A DNA stretch of 64,000 nt from Robbsia sp. KACC 23696 (GTDB lineage Bacteria; Pseudomonadota; Gammaproteobacteria; Burkholderiales; Burkholderiaceae), in NCBI RefSeq assembly GCF_039852015.1, contig NZ_CP156626.1:2204249-2268248 (forward strand). Reading direction: 5' to 3'. This document shows, piece after piece, positions 1 through 11,191 of this stretch. Positions within the stretch are counted from its first letter, which is position 1. The number at the start of each line of letters is the position of its first letter. The notes under the pieces are model-generated. The model was not told the origin of the DNA. It saw nothing but the letters and a program-made list of their open reading frames with translations, and did not search any database. The position numbers and the translations under genes were made by a program.

Positions 1-1
1 C

Positions 2-2155
<2,154 letters not shown>

Positions 2156-2159
2156 CCGG

Positions 2160-3239
2160 ATGAACGACAAGACGATGGCCTATCCGTCGAACACATCAGG
2201 ACTTCAGGGACTTCCCACCTTTGCCCCCGGCGGCAGCGCGGCGGCCGATATCGTTGCCGGCATTCCGGTTCCCACGTTGGACGATATCGCCGCCGAACAT
2301 ATGGCCCTGGCCCCATGGGTCACCCGGACGCCCCATTTCGAGAAGAACGACTTCGTCTCGCTCGAGGATACGCAGCTGCATTTCAAGTTGGAATTGCTGC
2401 AGTACGCCGGCACCTTCAAGACGCGGGCCGCCTATTCGAACATGCTTGCGCTGAATCATACGCAGCGCAGCATGGGCGTGACGTGCGCCAGCGCCGGCAA
2501 CCATGCGGTCGCCGTCGCCTATGCGGCGATGCGACTGGGGATCAGCGCGAAGATCGTCGTTACCGACGGCGCGATCCGCTCACGCACCGCCCTCGCCGAA
2601 CACTATGGCGCCGATGTGGTGGTCGTCGGCAATGCCAACGCCGCGCTCGACGAGGTGGAACGCATCGTCGCCGACGAGGGCCGGACTTTTCTTTCGCCGT
2701 TTCATGGCTATCGGACCGTGCTCGGCACGGCGACGCTTGGCTATGAATGGGCGACGCAGGCGTCGAAGCTGGATGCGGTGATCGTCCCGATCGGCGGCGG
2801 CCTCGCGGCGGGCATGTCGATTGCCTTCCGGCTGACGAATCCCGACTGCCGCGTGTTCGGTGTCGAACCACGCGACGCGGACGCGCTGGCCCGCAGCATC
2901 ATGACGGGCGAGCCGGTACGCACCGGGACGCGCGCCTCGTTCGACGAACGACTCGCGCCGAACGACGTCGGTCAATATAGCTATGAGTTGTGTCGCCGGC
3001 ATCTCGACCGCGTTGTCACGGTAACGGATGCCGAGCTGAGCGATGCGATGTTGCGCCTCTTCGATCAATTGAAGATGGCCGTGGAACCCAGCTGCGCGGC
3101 CCCGCTCGCGGCCCTGCTAGGCCCGTTGCGGCGCGAACTGACGGGCAAGCGCGTCGGCATCGTGCTGAGCGGCAGCAATACCGATCCTGACGTCTACTCG
3201 CAGCAGTTGCTGCGCGCCTACGCCGAACGCAGCCTCTGA
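2160..3239 (+). CDS. PLP-dependent threonine/serine dehydratase family protein
   Basis: A fold-type II PLP enzyme of the threonine dehydratase family, 359 aa, likely deaminating a hydroxy-amino acid to a 2-oxo acid and ammonia. The PLP lysine sits in GTFKTRAA (Lys87), where most relatives have SFKxRGA. SAGNHAVAVAYAA is the conserved SxGNHAxG-like substrate loop, and PIGGGLAAG is the glycine loop that binds the cofactor phosphate. There is no C-terminal ACT domain, so it is not the allosteric biosynthetic IlvA type; a catabolic threonine dehydratase or a hydroxyaspartate dehydratase-like enzyme fits. About 40 N-terminal residues precede the conserved core. It starts 4 bp after mfd. Exact substrate cannot be told. 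Confidence 0.85.
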   Translation: MNDKTMAYPSNTSGLQGLPTFAPGGSAAADIVAGIPVPTLDDIAAEHMALAPWVTRTPHFEKNDFVSLEDTQLHFKLELLQYAGTFKTRAAYSNMLALNHTQRSMGVTCASAGNHAVAVAYAAMRLGISAKIVVTDGAIRSRTALAEHYGADVVVVGNANAALDEVERIVADEGRTFLSPFHGYRTVLGTATLGYEWATQASKLDAVIVPIGGGLAAGMSIAFRLTNPDCRVFGVEPRDADALARSIMTGEPVRTGTRASFDERLAPNDVGQYSYELCRRHLDRVVTVTDAELSDAMLRLFDQLKMAVEPSCAAPLAALLGPLRRELTGKRVGIVLSGSNTDPDVYSQQLLRAYAERSL

Positions 3240-3275
3240 GCGAGGCAGCCAGGCGGCCGGAAAGCGCCGCTAGCT

Positions 3276-4142
3276 TCAGGGCGCCGCCATCGCACGGCCT
3301 TCCCGGGCCCGCTGCCGTCGCAGGCTCCACTGATTCGCCAACACGACGCCCACGGTCACGACGCAGATAAACAGCGTCGCCAAGGCGTTCATTTCCGGAT
3401 TCAATCCGAGACGGACGCGCGAGAACACGATCAGCGGCAGCGTCGTCGATCCCGGCCCCGACAGGAAAGCGGACAACACGACGTTGTCGAACGACAGCGT
3501 AAACGACAGCAGCCAGCCGGCGACCAAACCCTGCGACAGCATCGGCAGCGTGATCGTGAAAAACACGCGCAGCGGCGTGGCACCCAGATCCAGTGCCGCC
3601 TCTTCGATCGCCGGATTCAATTCCCGCACGCGCGACTGCACGATCACGGCCACATAAGACATGCACATCATCACATGGCCGATCCAGATCGTGAAGAAAC
3701 CGCGCTCCGCCGGCCAGCCGACGTACTTCGCCACCTCGACGAAAAGCAATAACAGCGAGATGCCTTGAATCACCTCGGGAATCACCAGCGGTGCGTTCAG
3801 CATGCCGCTGTACAGCGTCGCACCGCGAAATCGCCCCATGCGGGCCAGGACGAACCCCGCCCAGGTGCCGATGCCGACCGACATGAACGCCGTGGCCACG
3901 GCGATCTTCAACGATAACCAGAACGCCGAGATCAACTCGTCGTCCTGAAACAGCGCACCGTACCAGCGCAACGAGAAATGCGTCCAGACCGTGCCCAGGT
4001 CCGAGGCCGTGAAGGAATAGACGATCAGCGAGAGGATAGGCACATAGAGAAAAACGAAACCGATGCCCAGCGAGAGGCCACGCACCGCCGACCATTTCGG
4101 GCGGTCCGATGCGCCATTAGACAGGGAAGAGGCGCGACTCAT
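3276..4142 (-). CDS. potI: Putrescine ABC transporter permease PotI
   Basis: Inner-membrane permease of the polyamine importer, 288 aa with about six membrane segments and the binding-protein-dependent permease EAA loop (IEEAALDLGATPLRVF), which contacts the ATPase. The start at 4142 is chosen because its ATG overlaps the TGA of the upstream permease (ATGA), an arrangement repeated throughout this operon; a longer in-frame extension to 4217 would lie inside the preceding gene. It is the last gene of potFGHI. PotI/PotC-type permeases cannot be cleanly separated by eye, but the binding protein of this operon is PotF-like, so the I assignment is preferred. Confidence 0.92.
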   Translation of the reverse strand: MSRASSLSNGASDRPKWSAVRGLSLGIGFVFLYVPILSLIVYSFTASDLGTVWTHFSLRWYGALFQDDELISAFWLSLKIAVATAFMSVGIGTWAGFVLARMGRFRGATLYSGMLNAPLVIPEVIQGISLLLLFVEVAKYVGWPAERGFFTIWIGHVMMCMSYVAVIVQSRVRELNPAIEEAALDLGATPLRVFFTITLPMLSQGLVAGWLLSFTLSFDNVVLSAFLSGPGSTTLPLIVFSRVRLGLNPEMNALATLFICVVTVGVVLANQWSLRRQRAREGRAMAAP

Positions 4143-5143
4143 CGGCTCTGTGCCTCCTTGTTCTGCGTATATTGGAACAGCGCCATCGGCACCAGCAGCA
4201 ACAACACCATTGCACACGTGACAGCCGATGCCATCGGCCAGTCGGCGTTACTGAAAAACTCATCCCACATCACGCGCCCGATCATCAAGGTATCGGCGCC
4301 GCCCAACATCCCCGGAATCACGTATTCGCCCACCGAGGGAATGAAGACCAGCATGCAACCGGCAATGATGCCGTTGCGCGACAACGGGATGGTGATCTGC
4401 CAGAAGGCCTGCCAGGGTTTTGCGCCAAGGTCGTAGGCGGCTTCGAGCACCGAGCGATCCATCTTCACCAGATGCGCATAAAGCGGCATCACCAGGAACG
4501 GCAGATAGGAATACACCATGCCGATATAGACGCCCCATGTCGTGTGGTACAGCGCCACCGGCGAATGCACGAGACCCGTTGCCATCAGAAACTGATTCAG
4601 CAGGCCATTGTTTTTCAGGATGCCGATCCAGGCGTAGACGCGAATCAGAAAGGACGTCCAAAAAGGCAACATGACGGCCATCAAGTACAGATTGCGGCGC
4701 GCCGGATCCGAGCGGGCAATCTGATACGCCATCGGATAGCCGATCAGCAGGCAAAAAAACGTCGAGATCGCCGCGATTTTCAGCGAGCTGATGTATGTCG
4801 CGAAATACAGCGAGTCCGTCGCCAGGAAGGCATAGTGCCCCAGCTGCAGGCTGATCTTGAGCACGCCGTCGGCGAATTCGACCAACTGCGTGTACGGCGG
4901 GATGCCCATCTCCTGATCCGCGAAGCTGATCTTGACGACCAGCAGGAACGGAATGAAGAAGAAGACGAACAGCCATAGGAACGGCACCGCGATGACCGCC
5001 TTTCGGCCGAAACGGTGGCGTCGCGCGGCGTGTCTCTCATGGCGATCGTCGTCGTGGCGACCGTTGCCGCGCCCGTCGGCCGGGCCGCTATCACTACCCG
5101 GCGCACGGACCGCGTCGGCGGACCCGGGTTGCAGCGCGCTCAT
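4139..5143 (-). CDS. potH: Putrescine ABC transporter permease PotH
   Basis: Second permease of the polyamine importer, 334 aa. After a polar, Asp/Arg-rich N-terminus of about 40 residues come six predicted membrane segments and the EAA loop (VLEAAYDLGAKPWQAFW). The segment PFWTSFLIRVYAW is typical of PotB/PotH permeases. Start at 5143: its ATG overlaps the potG TGA as ATGA. Pairs with potI to form the transmembrane channel. Confidence 0.92.
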   Translation of the reverse strand: MSALQPGSADAVRAPGSDSGPADGRGNGRHDDDRHERHAARRHRFGRKAVIAVPFLWLFVFFFIPFLLVVKISFADQEMGIPPYTQLVEFADGVLKISLQLGHYAFLATDSLYFATYISSLKIAAISTFFCLLIGYPMAYQIARSDPARRNLYLMAVMLPFWTSFLIRVYAWIGILKNNGLLNQFLMATGLVHSPVALYHTTWGVYIGMVYSYLPFLVMPLYAHLVKMDRSVLEAAYDLGAKPWQAFWQITIPLSRNGIIAGCMLVFIPSVGEYVIPGMLGGADTLMIGRVMWDEFFSNADWPMASAVTCAMVLLLLVPMALFQYTQNKEAQSR

Positions 5144-6279
5144 GATGTCAAGACGACGCCGGCATCGGCGCCCCAGCTCAGATACACCGTTTCGCCGATC
5201 GCCGGCACGCCCAGCCGCGCCAGCGTCAGGCTCGACACATTGGCCACGACGACCATGTCCGATGCCAGTCGGACATGGCACATCGTATAGGCGCCCATAT
5301 AGGCGGTCTGCTCGACCAGGCCCGGCGTCCAGTTATGCGCGGCAGACGGCTGCTCGCGACTGACCTCCACCCGTTCCGGGCGCACGGACACGGCAACGGC
5401 CATCCCCTTCGGACCGGTGATGCCATGCGAGATCAGGATCGGACGATCGAGGGCGCCGACGCGCACCAGCACATGATCCGATTCGTCCTCGATCACCTCG
5501 CCCTCGAACAGATTGGTGGTGCCGATGAATTGCGCGGAAAAACGGGTATTGGGAAACTCATAGACTTCGTGCGGCGGCCCGACCTGGATGATTTCCCCTT
5601 CGCTCATCACCGCCACGCGGTCGGCCATCGTCATCGCTTCTTCCTGGTCGTGCGTGACCATGATGCAGGTGACGCCCACCGATTCCAGGATCTCGATCAG
5701 TTCCAGTTGCGTGCGTTGCCGGATCTGTTTGTCCAAGGCGGACATCGGCTCGTCGAGGAGCAGCAGTTTCGGCTGCTTGACCAGGCTGCGCGCGAGGGCA
5801 ACCCGCTGTTGCTGGCCGCCCGACAACTGATGCGGCTTGCGGTTCGCGTATTTGCCCATCTGCACGAGGTCAAGCACGCGCGCGACGCGATCGCGCAATT
5901 CGCTGCCGCGTACTCCCTCCTGCTTCAAGCCATAAGCCACATTGCCGCTGACACTCATATGCGGAAACAAGGCGTACGACTGGAACATCATATTGACCGG
6001 CCGCTTATACGGCGGCAAGGCCGTGACGTCCTGCCCGTCGATCAGGATCCGGCCGGCACTCGGCGCCTCGAAACCCGCCAGCATCCGCAGCAGCGTCGAC
6101 TTGCCGCAACCCGAACTGCCGAGCAGCGCAAAGATTTCCTTGCGTGCAATCGACAAGGCGACATGCTTGACAGCCGTCGTATCGCCAAACTGCTTCATGA
6201 CGTCGACGATCTGGATGAAGCCCTCATCCGATGCCGGGCGCACGGTGGCGCCGGACGAGGCGTCCCGTGCTCTACTCAT
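5140..6279 (-). CDS. potG: Putrescine ABC transporter ATP-binding protein PotG
   Basis: ATPase subunit of the polyamine importer, 379 aa, matching the usual length of PotG/PotA. The nucleotide-binding domain carries Walker A GSSGCGKST (near residue 55), signature LSGGQQQRVALARSL, Walker B LLLLDEPMSALD and the H-loop THDQEEAM. A C-terminal TOBE-type regulatory domain follows (SVRPERVEVSREQ). NMMFQSYALFPHM is a hallmark of the PotA/PotG group. It lies 114 bp downstream of potF on the same strand and overlaps potH by 4 bp. Confidence 0.95.
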   Translation of the reverse strand: MSRARDASSGATVRPASDEGFIQIVDVMKQFGDTTAVKHVALSIARKEIFALLGSSGCGKSTLLRMLAGFEAPSAGRILIDGQDVTALPPYKRPVNMMFQSYALFPHMSVSGNVAYGLKQEGVRGSELRDRVARVLDLVQMGKYANRKPHQLSGGQQQRVALARSLVKQPKLLLLDEPMSALDKQIRQRTQLELIEILESVGVTCIMVTHDQEEAMTMADRVAVMSEGEIIQVGPPHEVYEFPNTRFSAQFIGTTNLFEGEVIEDESDHVLVRVGALDRPILISHGITGPKGMAVAVSVRPERVEVSREQPSAAHNWTPGLVEQTAYMGAYTMCHVRLASDMVVVANVSSLTLARLGVPAIGETVYLSWGADAGVVLTS

Positions 6280-6393
6280 TGCTTCGTACTCGCATCACAC
6301 TCTTGAATGAGGAAAAGGGTGAGTCCGCCAAAAGGCGTCTCACCCCGTAGCGGAACTCCCGCTTCCGCCGGGCCCGGAAGCCCGATCAGCCAA

Positions 6394-7557
6394 TCAGTGG
6401 CCTGTTTTCAGTTCGGTCCAAAGGCGCGTCTGCAGGCGCAGAATCGCCGGCGGCAGCGGCTTCATCAGGAACAAGGTCTTCACCACGTCCTGCGACGGGT
6501 AGATCGCCGGATCCTCCGCCACCGCCTTGCTCACGTATTTCCGCGCTTCCATATTGGCGCTCGGATAGAACACGGTGTCGGTGATGGCCGCATGGACCTG
6601 GGGCGTTTCGATGTAGTTGATCCACTTCATCGCCGCTTCCTTGTTCTTCGCGTCCTTCGGAATCGCCATCACATCGAAAAATACCGGTGCGCCGCCCTTG
6701 GGAATGAAGTATTGGATCTTGAACGGCTTCTTCGCCTCTTCGGCACGATGCCGGGCGATCGTGATATCGCCGGACCACCCCAAGGTGAAGCATACGTCAC
6801 CGCCGACCATATCGTTGATGTAACCCGACGAGCTGAACTGCGTGATGTAGGGGCGTACCGTTTTCAGCAGCGCCAGCGCCTTCTGATAGTCCGCCGGATT
6901 GGTACTGTCGGTCGGCAGGTTCAGATAGTGCAGCGCCGCGGCGAACACCTGGTCCGGTGCATCCAGCACCGACACGCCGCACTGCTTCAACTTCGACAGG
7001 TTTTCAGGCTTGAAGAACACGTCCCAACTGTCCAGATCGACCTTGTCGCCCAGCAGCTGCTTCGCCTTCGTCACGTTGTAGCCGAGCCCGGTGGTGCCAT
7101 AGGCCCATGGCACGACGTACTTGTTGCCCGGATCGGCGCCCTCGACGAGTTTCATCAGATTCGGATCGAGGTATTTCAGATTCGGAATCTGCGACTTGTC
7201 CAAGGGCGCGAACATGCCCGCGGCGATCTGGCGACCCGCGTAGTTGCTGGTCGGCACGACGATGTCATAGCCCGAATTGCCGGTCAGCAGCTTCGCCTGC
7301 AAGGTGTCGTTACTGTCGTAGTTATCGTAGCGGACCTTGATACCGGTCTGCTTCTCGAAATTCGACACCGTATCCTTGGCGATATAGTCGGACCAGTTGT
7401 AGATATTCAACGTGGTCGTCTGTGCATGAGCACCCGCGGACACCGCCAATCCGGTCAACGCCATCATGGAACCGAGCACGCCGGCAATGGCACCCCGCGC
7501 GACGCGACGCCGCTGCGATTGCACATGGACGGCTGCCGCCGACCGCAGTTTTCTCAT
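6394..7557 (-). CDS. potF: Periplasmic putrescine-binding protein PotF
   Basis: Solute-binding protein that captures polyamine in the periplasm and delivers it to PotHI. 387 aa with a Sec signal peptide (basic RRR, hydrophobic stretch, cleavage near AGAHAQ, about residue 36). The mature protein begins LNIYNWSDYIA, characteristic of PotD/PotF; the segments KLKQCGVSVLDAP and the SSGYINDMVGGD region resemble E. coli PotF more than PotD, suggesting putrescine. Start at 7557 is supported by GGAGGAAG about 5 bases upstream; a longer frame to 7737 lacks this. First gene of potFGHI. Confidence 0.93.
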   Translation of the reverse strand: MRKLRSAAAVHVQSQRRRVARGAIAGVLGSMMALTGLAVSAGAHAQTTTLNIYNWSDYIAKDTVSNFEKQTGIKVRYDNYDSNDTLQAKLLTGNSGYDIVVPTSNYAGRQIAAGMFAPLDKSQIPNLKYLDPNLMKLVEGADPGNKYVVPWAYGTTGLGYNVTKAKQLLGDKVDLDSWDVFFKPENLSKLKQCGVSVLDAPDQVFAAALHYLNLPTDSTNPADYQKALALLKTVRPYITQFSSSGYINDMVGGDVCFTLGWSGDITIARHRAEEAKKPFKIQYFIPKGGAPVFFDVMAIPKDAKNKEAAMKWINYIETPQVHAAITDTVFYPSANMEARKYVSKAVAEDPAIYPSQDVVKTLFLMKPLPPAILRLQTRLWTELKTGH

Positions 7558-8011
7558 CTTGCTTCCTCCGCGAATACCCCGCCATTTATTGCGGAGTAAA
7601 GTACCTGAATCGGCGACAAAATCAAGCCCGGCGTGCGGTGCTGAGTCCGAAGCCGCGTGCCCGTTTCCCATCCCAGCCGCCTGGCCGAAAAAGCGAAAGC
7701 TAACATTCTTTTGGTTCAGGACAAAAAGAATTCGCATCAGCCTGACGAAGCACTTTCAGTCCCAGACAAATGCCCCACTTTGGTGCTTTGCTCGCTGCCC
7801 CGCTAAGCGCTATTTGCATGCCGTTGCGCCGAGGGCACGGTAGTTGCTAAGCCTGCTGGAATGGGCAAACCGATTTCCTGTCATAATGAGAATGGGAATC
7901 GTTATCATGTAACACCTACGGGGCTCGTGCCGTCGCGCACTGCGGGCATCGCCCCCCCCGAGCGGAACCGACGGATACCTTGAACGCCTAACGCTTTGGA
8001 GCGGTTTGCCT
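7558..8011. other. Divergent intergenic region potF / NRAMP
   Basis: 454 bp with no convincing gene. It must hold the potF operon promoter (minus strand) and the NRAMP gene promoter (plus strand). The only clear element is the Fur-like palindrome at 7888-7906. A run of C residues at about 7951-7958 is in the leader of the NRAMP gene. Confidence 0.6.
7888..7906. promoter_or_regulatory. Fur/Mur-type metal-regulator box upstream of NRAMP gene
   Basis: GAGAATGGGAATCGTTATC matches 15 of 19 positions of the classical Fur consensus (three GATAAT-like hexamers, the last inverted). It lies 105 bp before the chosen start of the NRAMP metal transporter. Metal-dependent repression by Fur or a Mn-sensing Fur homologue (Mur) is known for mntH genes in proteobacteria; that it acts here is inference. 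Confidence 0.7.
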
Positions 8012-9520
8012 GTGAATCATGACATCCTCGGTGAGCAGAACCCGGGTCTTCCCGCCGCCTACGCATTGGGCCATCCGGGCGCACCGGAACGCGACGCGGA
8101 GGCAAACGCCGACGCACGCGATGGCGCATGCCAGACGACCGAGGCAGCCCGGGCGAGCGCCGCATCCGCGTTGGCGCCGCGCTGGCTGCGCTTTGTCGGC
8201 GCCGGGGCGATGATTGCCGTCGGATATATGGATCCCGGCAATTGGGCGACCGATCTCGCCGCCGGCGCCCAGTTCGGCTATACGCTGCTGAGCGTCGTGT
8301 TGCTGGCCAGCGTCGCGGCGATGCTGCTCCAATGGACCGCGTCACGCGTGGGTCTCGTCACGGGCCGGGATCTGGCGCAGCTGTGCCGCGATCGATTCGG
8401 TCGACGCACGGCCACATTTTTATGGGTGACCAGCGAGATCGCCATCATTGCATGCGATGTCGCGGAAGTCGTCGGCAGCGCGGTTGCGCTACAACTGTTG
8501 CTCGGCGTGTCGTTATCGGTCGGGGTCGTTCTGTGCGCGATCGCCACTGTCGCGATGCTCGGACTACGGCGCTTGGGCGCACGGGCGATCGAGATCGCTG
8601 TGACCGCGCTGATCCTCTTTGTCGGCACCTCTTTCGCGGCGCAACTGGCCGCCGTGCATCCCGATTGGTCGGCCGTGGCGCAGGGGCTGGTTCCCACGCC
8701 TGAACTGATCCGGCATGCCGGGATGGTCTGGCTTGCCGCCGGCATCCTTGGCGCCACGGTTATGCCGCATAACCTCTATCTGCATTCCGCGCTGGTCAAA
8801 CGCCACGTCCATGACGAGGAACGGGGCAATCGGAGCGGTGACCCAGGTGCGGTCGTCACGGCATCGAACGCAGGCGACGACGCGGTGCCGTCCGCGTCGT
8901 CGCCTGCGTTCCATCTGCCCCCGCATGCGAGCGTCGCGCCGAGCGTGATCGACGGCGCATTGCGCACGGTGGGCATCGACACGTTTGCAGCGCTGACGCT
9001 AGCGTTCTTTATCAACGCCGCGTTGCTGGTGCTAGCAGCGGCGGTTTTTCATGAAGCGGGCTGGACACAGATCAACGATCTGGCCGATGCACACCGACTC
9101 CTCGCCCCGTTGGCTGGCAACGGCTGGTCCGCCACGCTATTCGCCTGTGCCTTGCTCGCCTGCGGTTTGAACTCGACGGTGACCGGCACGCTCGCGGGGC
9201 AAGTCGTCATGGAGGGGTTCATGCGCTGGCGACTGCAGGAGTGGCAACGCACGCTGCTGACGCGGGCGCTCGCGCTCGGGCCGGCCTTGTTGGCCGTGGC
9301 GTGGTACGGCCCGCAAGGATCGAATCGCCTGCTGGTGGCCAGCCAGGTCGTACTGTCGATGCAACTACCGCTGGCCGTCATTCCGTTGATGCTGTTCGCG
9401 CAGAATCGGGCATTGATGGGACGATGGGCGGTACGCGGCATCCGCAGCGCACTCAACTGGGGCATTACCGCGGCGATCGTGCTGCTGAATGGCTTATTGA
9501 TCGTTCAGCTATTATCGTAA
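8012..9520 (+). CDS. mntH: NRAMP family divalent metal (Mn/Fe) transporter
   Basis: Proton-coupled importer of Mn2+ or Fe2+ in the inner membrane. Metal-binding motifs are present: DPGN in TM1 (near residue 73) and MPHN in TM6 (near residue 251). At about 502 aa it is longer than the usual 410-440, because of a 40-50 residue hydrophilic N-terminus and an extra loop of about 45 residues after TM6 (roughly 267-312), rich in Gly, Ala, Ser and Pro. That loop is encoded by DNA holding a perfect inverted repeat. The start is GTG at 8012, with GGAG at 7998-8001 ten bases before; TTG at 8006 is an alternative but sits only 4 bases from the same site. A Fur-like box precedes the gene. Confidence 0.88.
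   Translation: MNHDILGEQNPGLPAAYALGHPGAPERDAEANADARDGACQTTEAARASAASALAPRWLRFVGAGAMIAVGYMDPGNWATDLAAGAQFGYTLLSVVLLASVAAMLLQWTASRVGLVTGRDLAQLCRDRFGRRTATFLWVTSEIAIIACDVAEVVGSAVALQLLLGVSLSVGVVLCAIATVAMLGLRRLGARAIEIAVTALILFVGTSFAAQLAAVHPDWSAVAQGLVPTPELIRHAGMVWLAAGILGATVMPHNLYLHSALVKRHVHDEERGNRSGDPGAVVTASNAGDDAVPSASSPAFHLPPHASVAPSVIDGALRTVGIDTFAALTLAFFINAALLVLAAAVFHEAGWTQINDLADAHRLLAPLAGNGWSATLFACALLACGLNSTVTGTLAGQVVMEGFMRWRLQEWQRTLLTRALALGPALLAVAWYGPQGSNRLLVASQVVLSMQLPLAVIPLMLFAQNRALMGRWAVRGIRSALNWGITAAIVLLNGLLIVQLLS
8866..8911. repeat. Perfect 20-bp inverted repeat, 6-nt loop, inside mntH
   Basis: Left arm GAACGCAGGCGACGACGCGG (8866-8885), loop TGCCGT, right arm the exact reverse complement (8892-8911). 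It lies within the coding sequence, in the non-conserved loop specific to this NRAMP protein. The encoded peptide around it is AGDDAVPSASSPAF, so the reading frame is kept. Confidence 0.9.
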
Positions 9521-9721
9521 AGCGCTGCAATCCGAATGCAAGCAAGGCCACCCAACGCACGGTATAGTCGATGAGAACTTTTCGAATCCTTATCGTCCCC
9601 TGCCATGCCGCTAGCCGCCACCGCTTCCCCTGCCACCCTCTCGCGCGATCGTGACACCCGCCTACTGGCCGACGCGCCGCTTCCGCGACTTTCAGTCTAT
9701 CCGTCGATGCAGGAAAGTGCC

Positions 9722-11113
9722 ATGCCACAGGGCAGGACGGCATGGGCGCGGCTGCTCGGCGGGTCCGTCTTGCTCGCGGCCGCAAGCAGCGCCGCCCACG
9801 CCGATGTGACGGTCGTATCGCCGCCGACAGTCGTTGCGGCCTCGTTACCGATGCGCGTGACGCTGCTGTTTGCCGAAGATGCGGCCGACAACGGGCGGAG
9901 TGCCAAGCCGGTGGGACGCAATGGCGTCCATTACGCCGTACCGCCAACACTGCGAGTGGCATTGGCCAGCGGCGACCTGCCCCCGCAAACGTTGACGTTG
10001 ACGCGGGATCCCGCGGCGCCGGCAGCGTTGTCGCTACGGCCAGGGCAATTCCGGCGCGTGACCTATAGCACGCCCTGGCCTGCCGATGCGCGCGGTACCG
10101 TGCGCGTGCAGGTGGCGGATTTCAATGCATCGCCGGCCTTGATCACGCTCGACCGTGGCAAACAGCAGGACCTGACGATCGCCGCCAACCAGGCTGCCCG
10201 GCAAATCGGCCCGGGCGCGGTAGCGGCCGCAGCCGTCTCCGACGGTGCAAAGGATGGCGCGACCGGCCCGTCGGCAACGTTGCCCAATGCCACCCCGGGG
10301 ACCGCGGCGTCGCCGACCGCGACGACCGCAACCGGTGCCGTGCCCGCCAGCGATACGTCGATCGGTCAGCAGCAAGCGGCGATCGCGGCGACAAGTCCAG
10401 AAAGTCGCCTGTCGTTTTACGAGCCGATGTATATCGGCGCGGGACGGAACGGCCACACCACGGCACGCTTCCAGTTGAGCTTCAAGTATCGCATCGTGAA
10501 GCCGGCAGACCCCCGTTCGCGTAGCCTGATCGACAATCTGTATTTCGGCTATACCCAGGTGTCGATCTGGGACTTGAGCGCGAACTCGAAGCCGTTCCGC
10601 GATACCAGCTACAAACCGTCGATCTTCTACTACCTCCCCGATACGGGCTTGCGCAGCCATTGGTTCGACTCGCTAGGCTTCCAGGCGGGGATCGAACACG
10701 AATCGAACGGCCAGGCGGGCGACGATTCACGCAGCATCAATATCGCCTACGTGCAACCGATCGTGCATTTTTCGATGCCGTGGGCGACGCAGTTAACGCT
10801 GGCGCCGAAGATTTATTACTATCTGCAAAACAGCGAAAACTCCGATATCGCCAAATATCGCGGCTATACGGACTTCCAGATTCGCTACGGCCGCCCGGAC
10901 GGGCTTGAGCTGTTCACGACGCTGCGCAAGGGTAACCACGCGATGTACGGCAGTATCGACGCCCAACTGACTTATCCGGTGCAACGTCTATTCGGCGGCG
11001 CCGTGGGCGGTTATCTGTGGCTGGGCTATTTCAACGGCTATGGTCAGAGCCTGCTGGATTACAATAACCGCCAGCACTGGAACGTTCGCGTCGGCTACAG
11101 CATCTATCGGTGA
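9722..11113 (+). CDS. pldA: Outer membrane phospholipase A (PldA/OMPLA)
   Basis: Calcium-dependent phospholipase A1 of the outer membrane, which removes misplaced phospholipids from the outer leaflet. 463 aa: Sec signal peptide (MPQGRTAW then hydrophobic, cleavage near AAHAD), a periplasmic N-terminal region of about 190 residues with an Ala/Thr-rich linker, then a beta-barrel starting YEPMYIGAG. The catalytic motif EHESNGQ near residue 324 corresponds to the family HxSNG (His and Ser), with downstream Asn/Asp positions in DDSRSIN. Barrel ends in aromatic YSIYR. Start at 9722 is favoured by AGGAAAG just upstream and by placing the signal peptide at the N-terminus; a longer frame opens at 9605. 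The N-terminal extension is longer than in enteric OMPLA. Confidence 0.9.
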   Translation: MPQGRTAWARLLGGSVLLAAASSAAHADVTVVSPPTVVAASLPMRVTLLFAEDAADNGRSAKPVGRNGVHYAVPPTLRVALASGDLPPQTLTLTRDPAAPAALSLRPGQFRRVTYSTPWPADARGTVRVQVADFNASPALITLDRGKQQDLTIAANQAARQIGPGAVAAAAVSDGAKDGATGPSATLPNATPGTAASPTATTATGAVPASDTSIGQQQAAIAATSPESRLSFYEPMYIGAGRNGHTTARFQLSFKYRIVKPADPRSRSLIDNLYFGYTQVSIWDLSANSKPFRDTSYKPSIFYYLPDTGLRSHWFDSLGFQAGIEHESNGQAGDDSRSINIAYVQPIVHFSMPWATQLTLAPKIYYYLQNSENSDIAKYRGYTDFQIRYGRPDGLELFTTLRKGNHAMYGSIDAQLTYPVQRLFGGAVGGYLWLGYFNGYGQSLLDYNNRQHWNVRVGYSIYR

Positions 11114-11191
11114 TTCGGTGGCGGCGTAGGCAGGCGGGAGCGCTGCCTACGCCGCTGCTCCCGAACACGCCGATTTGCCGCACTGACCCCG

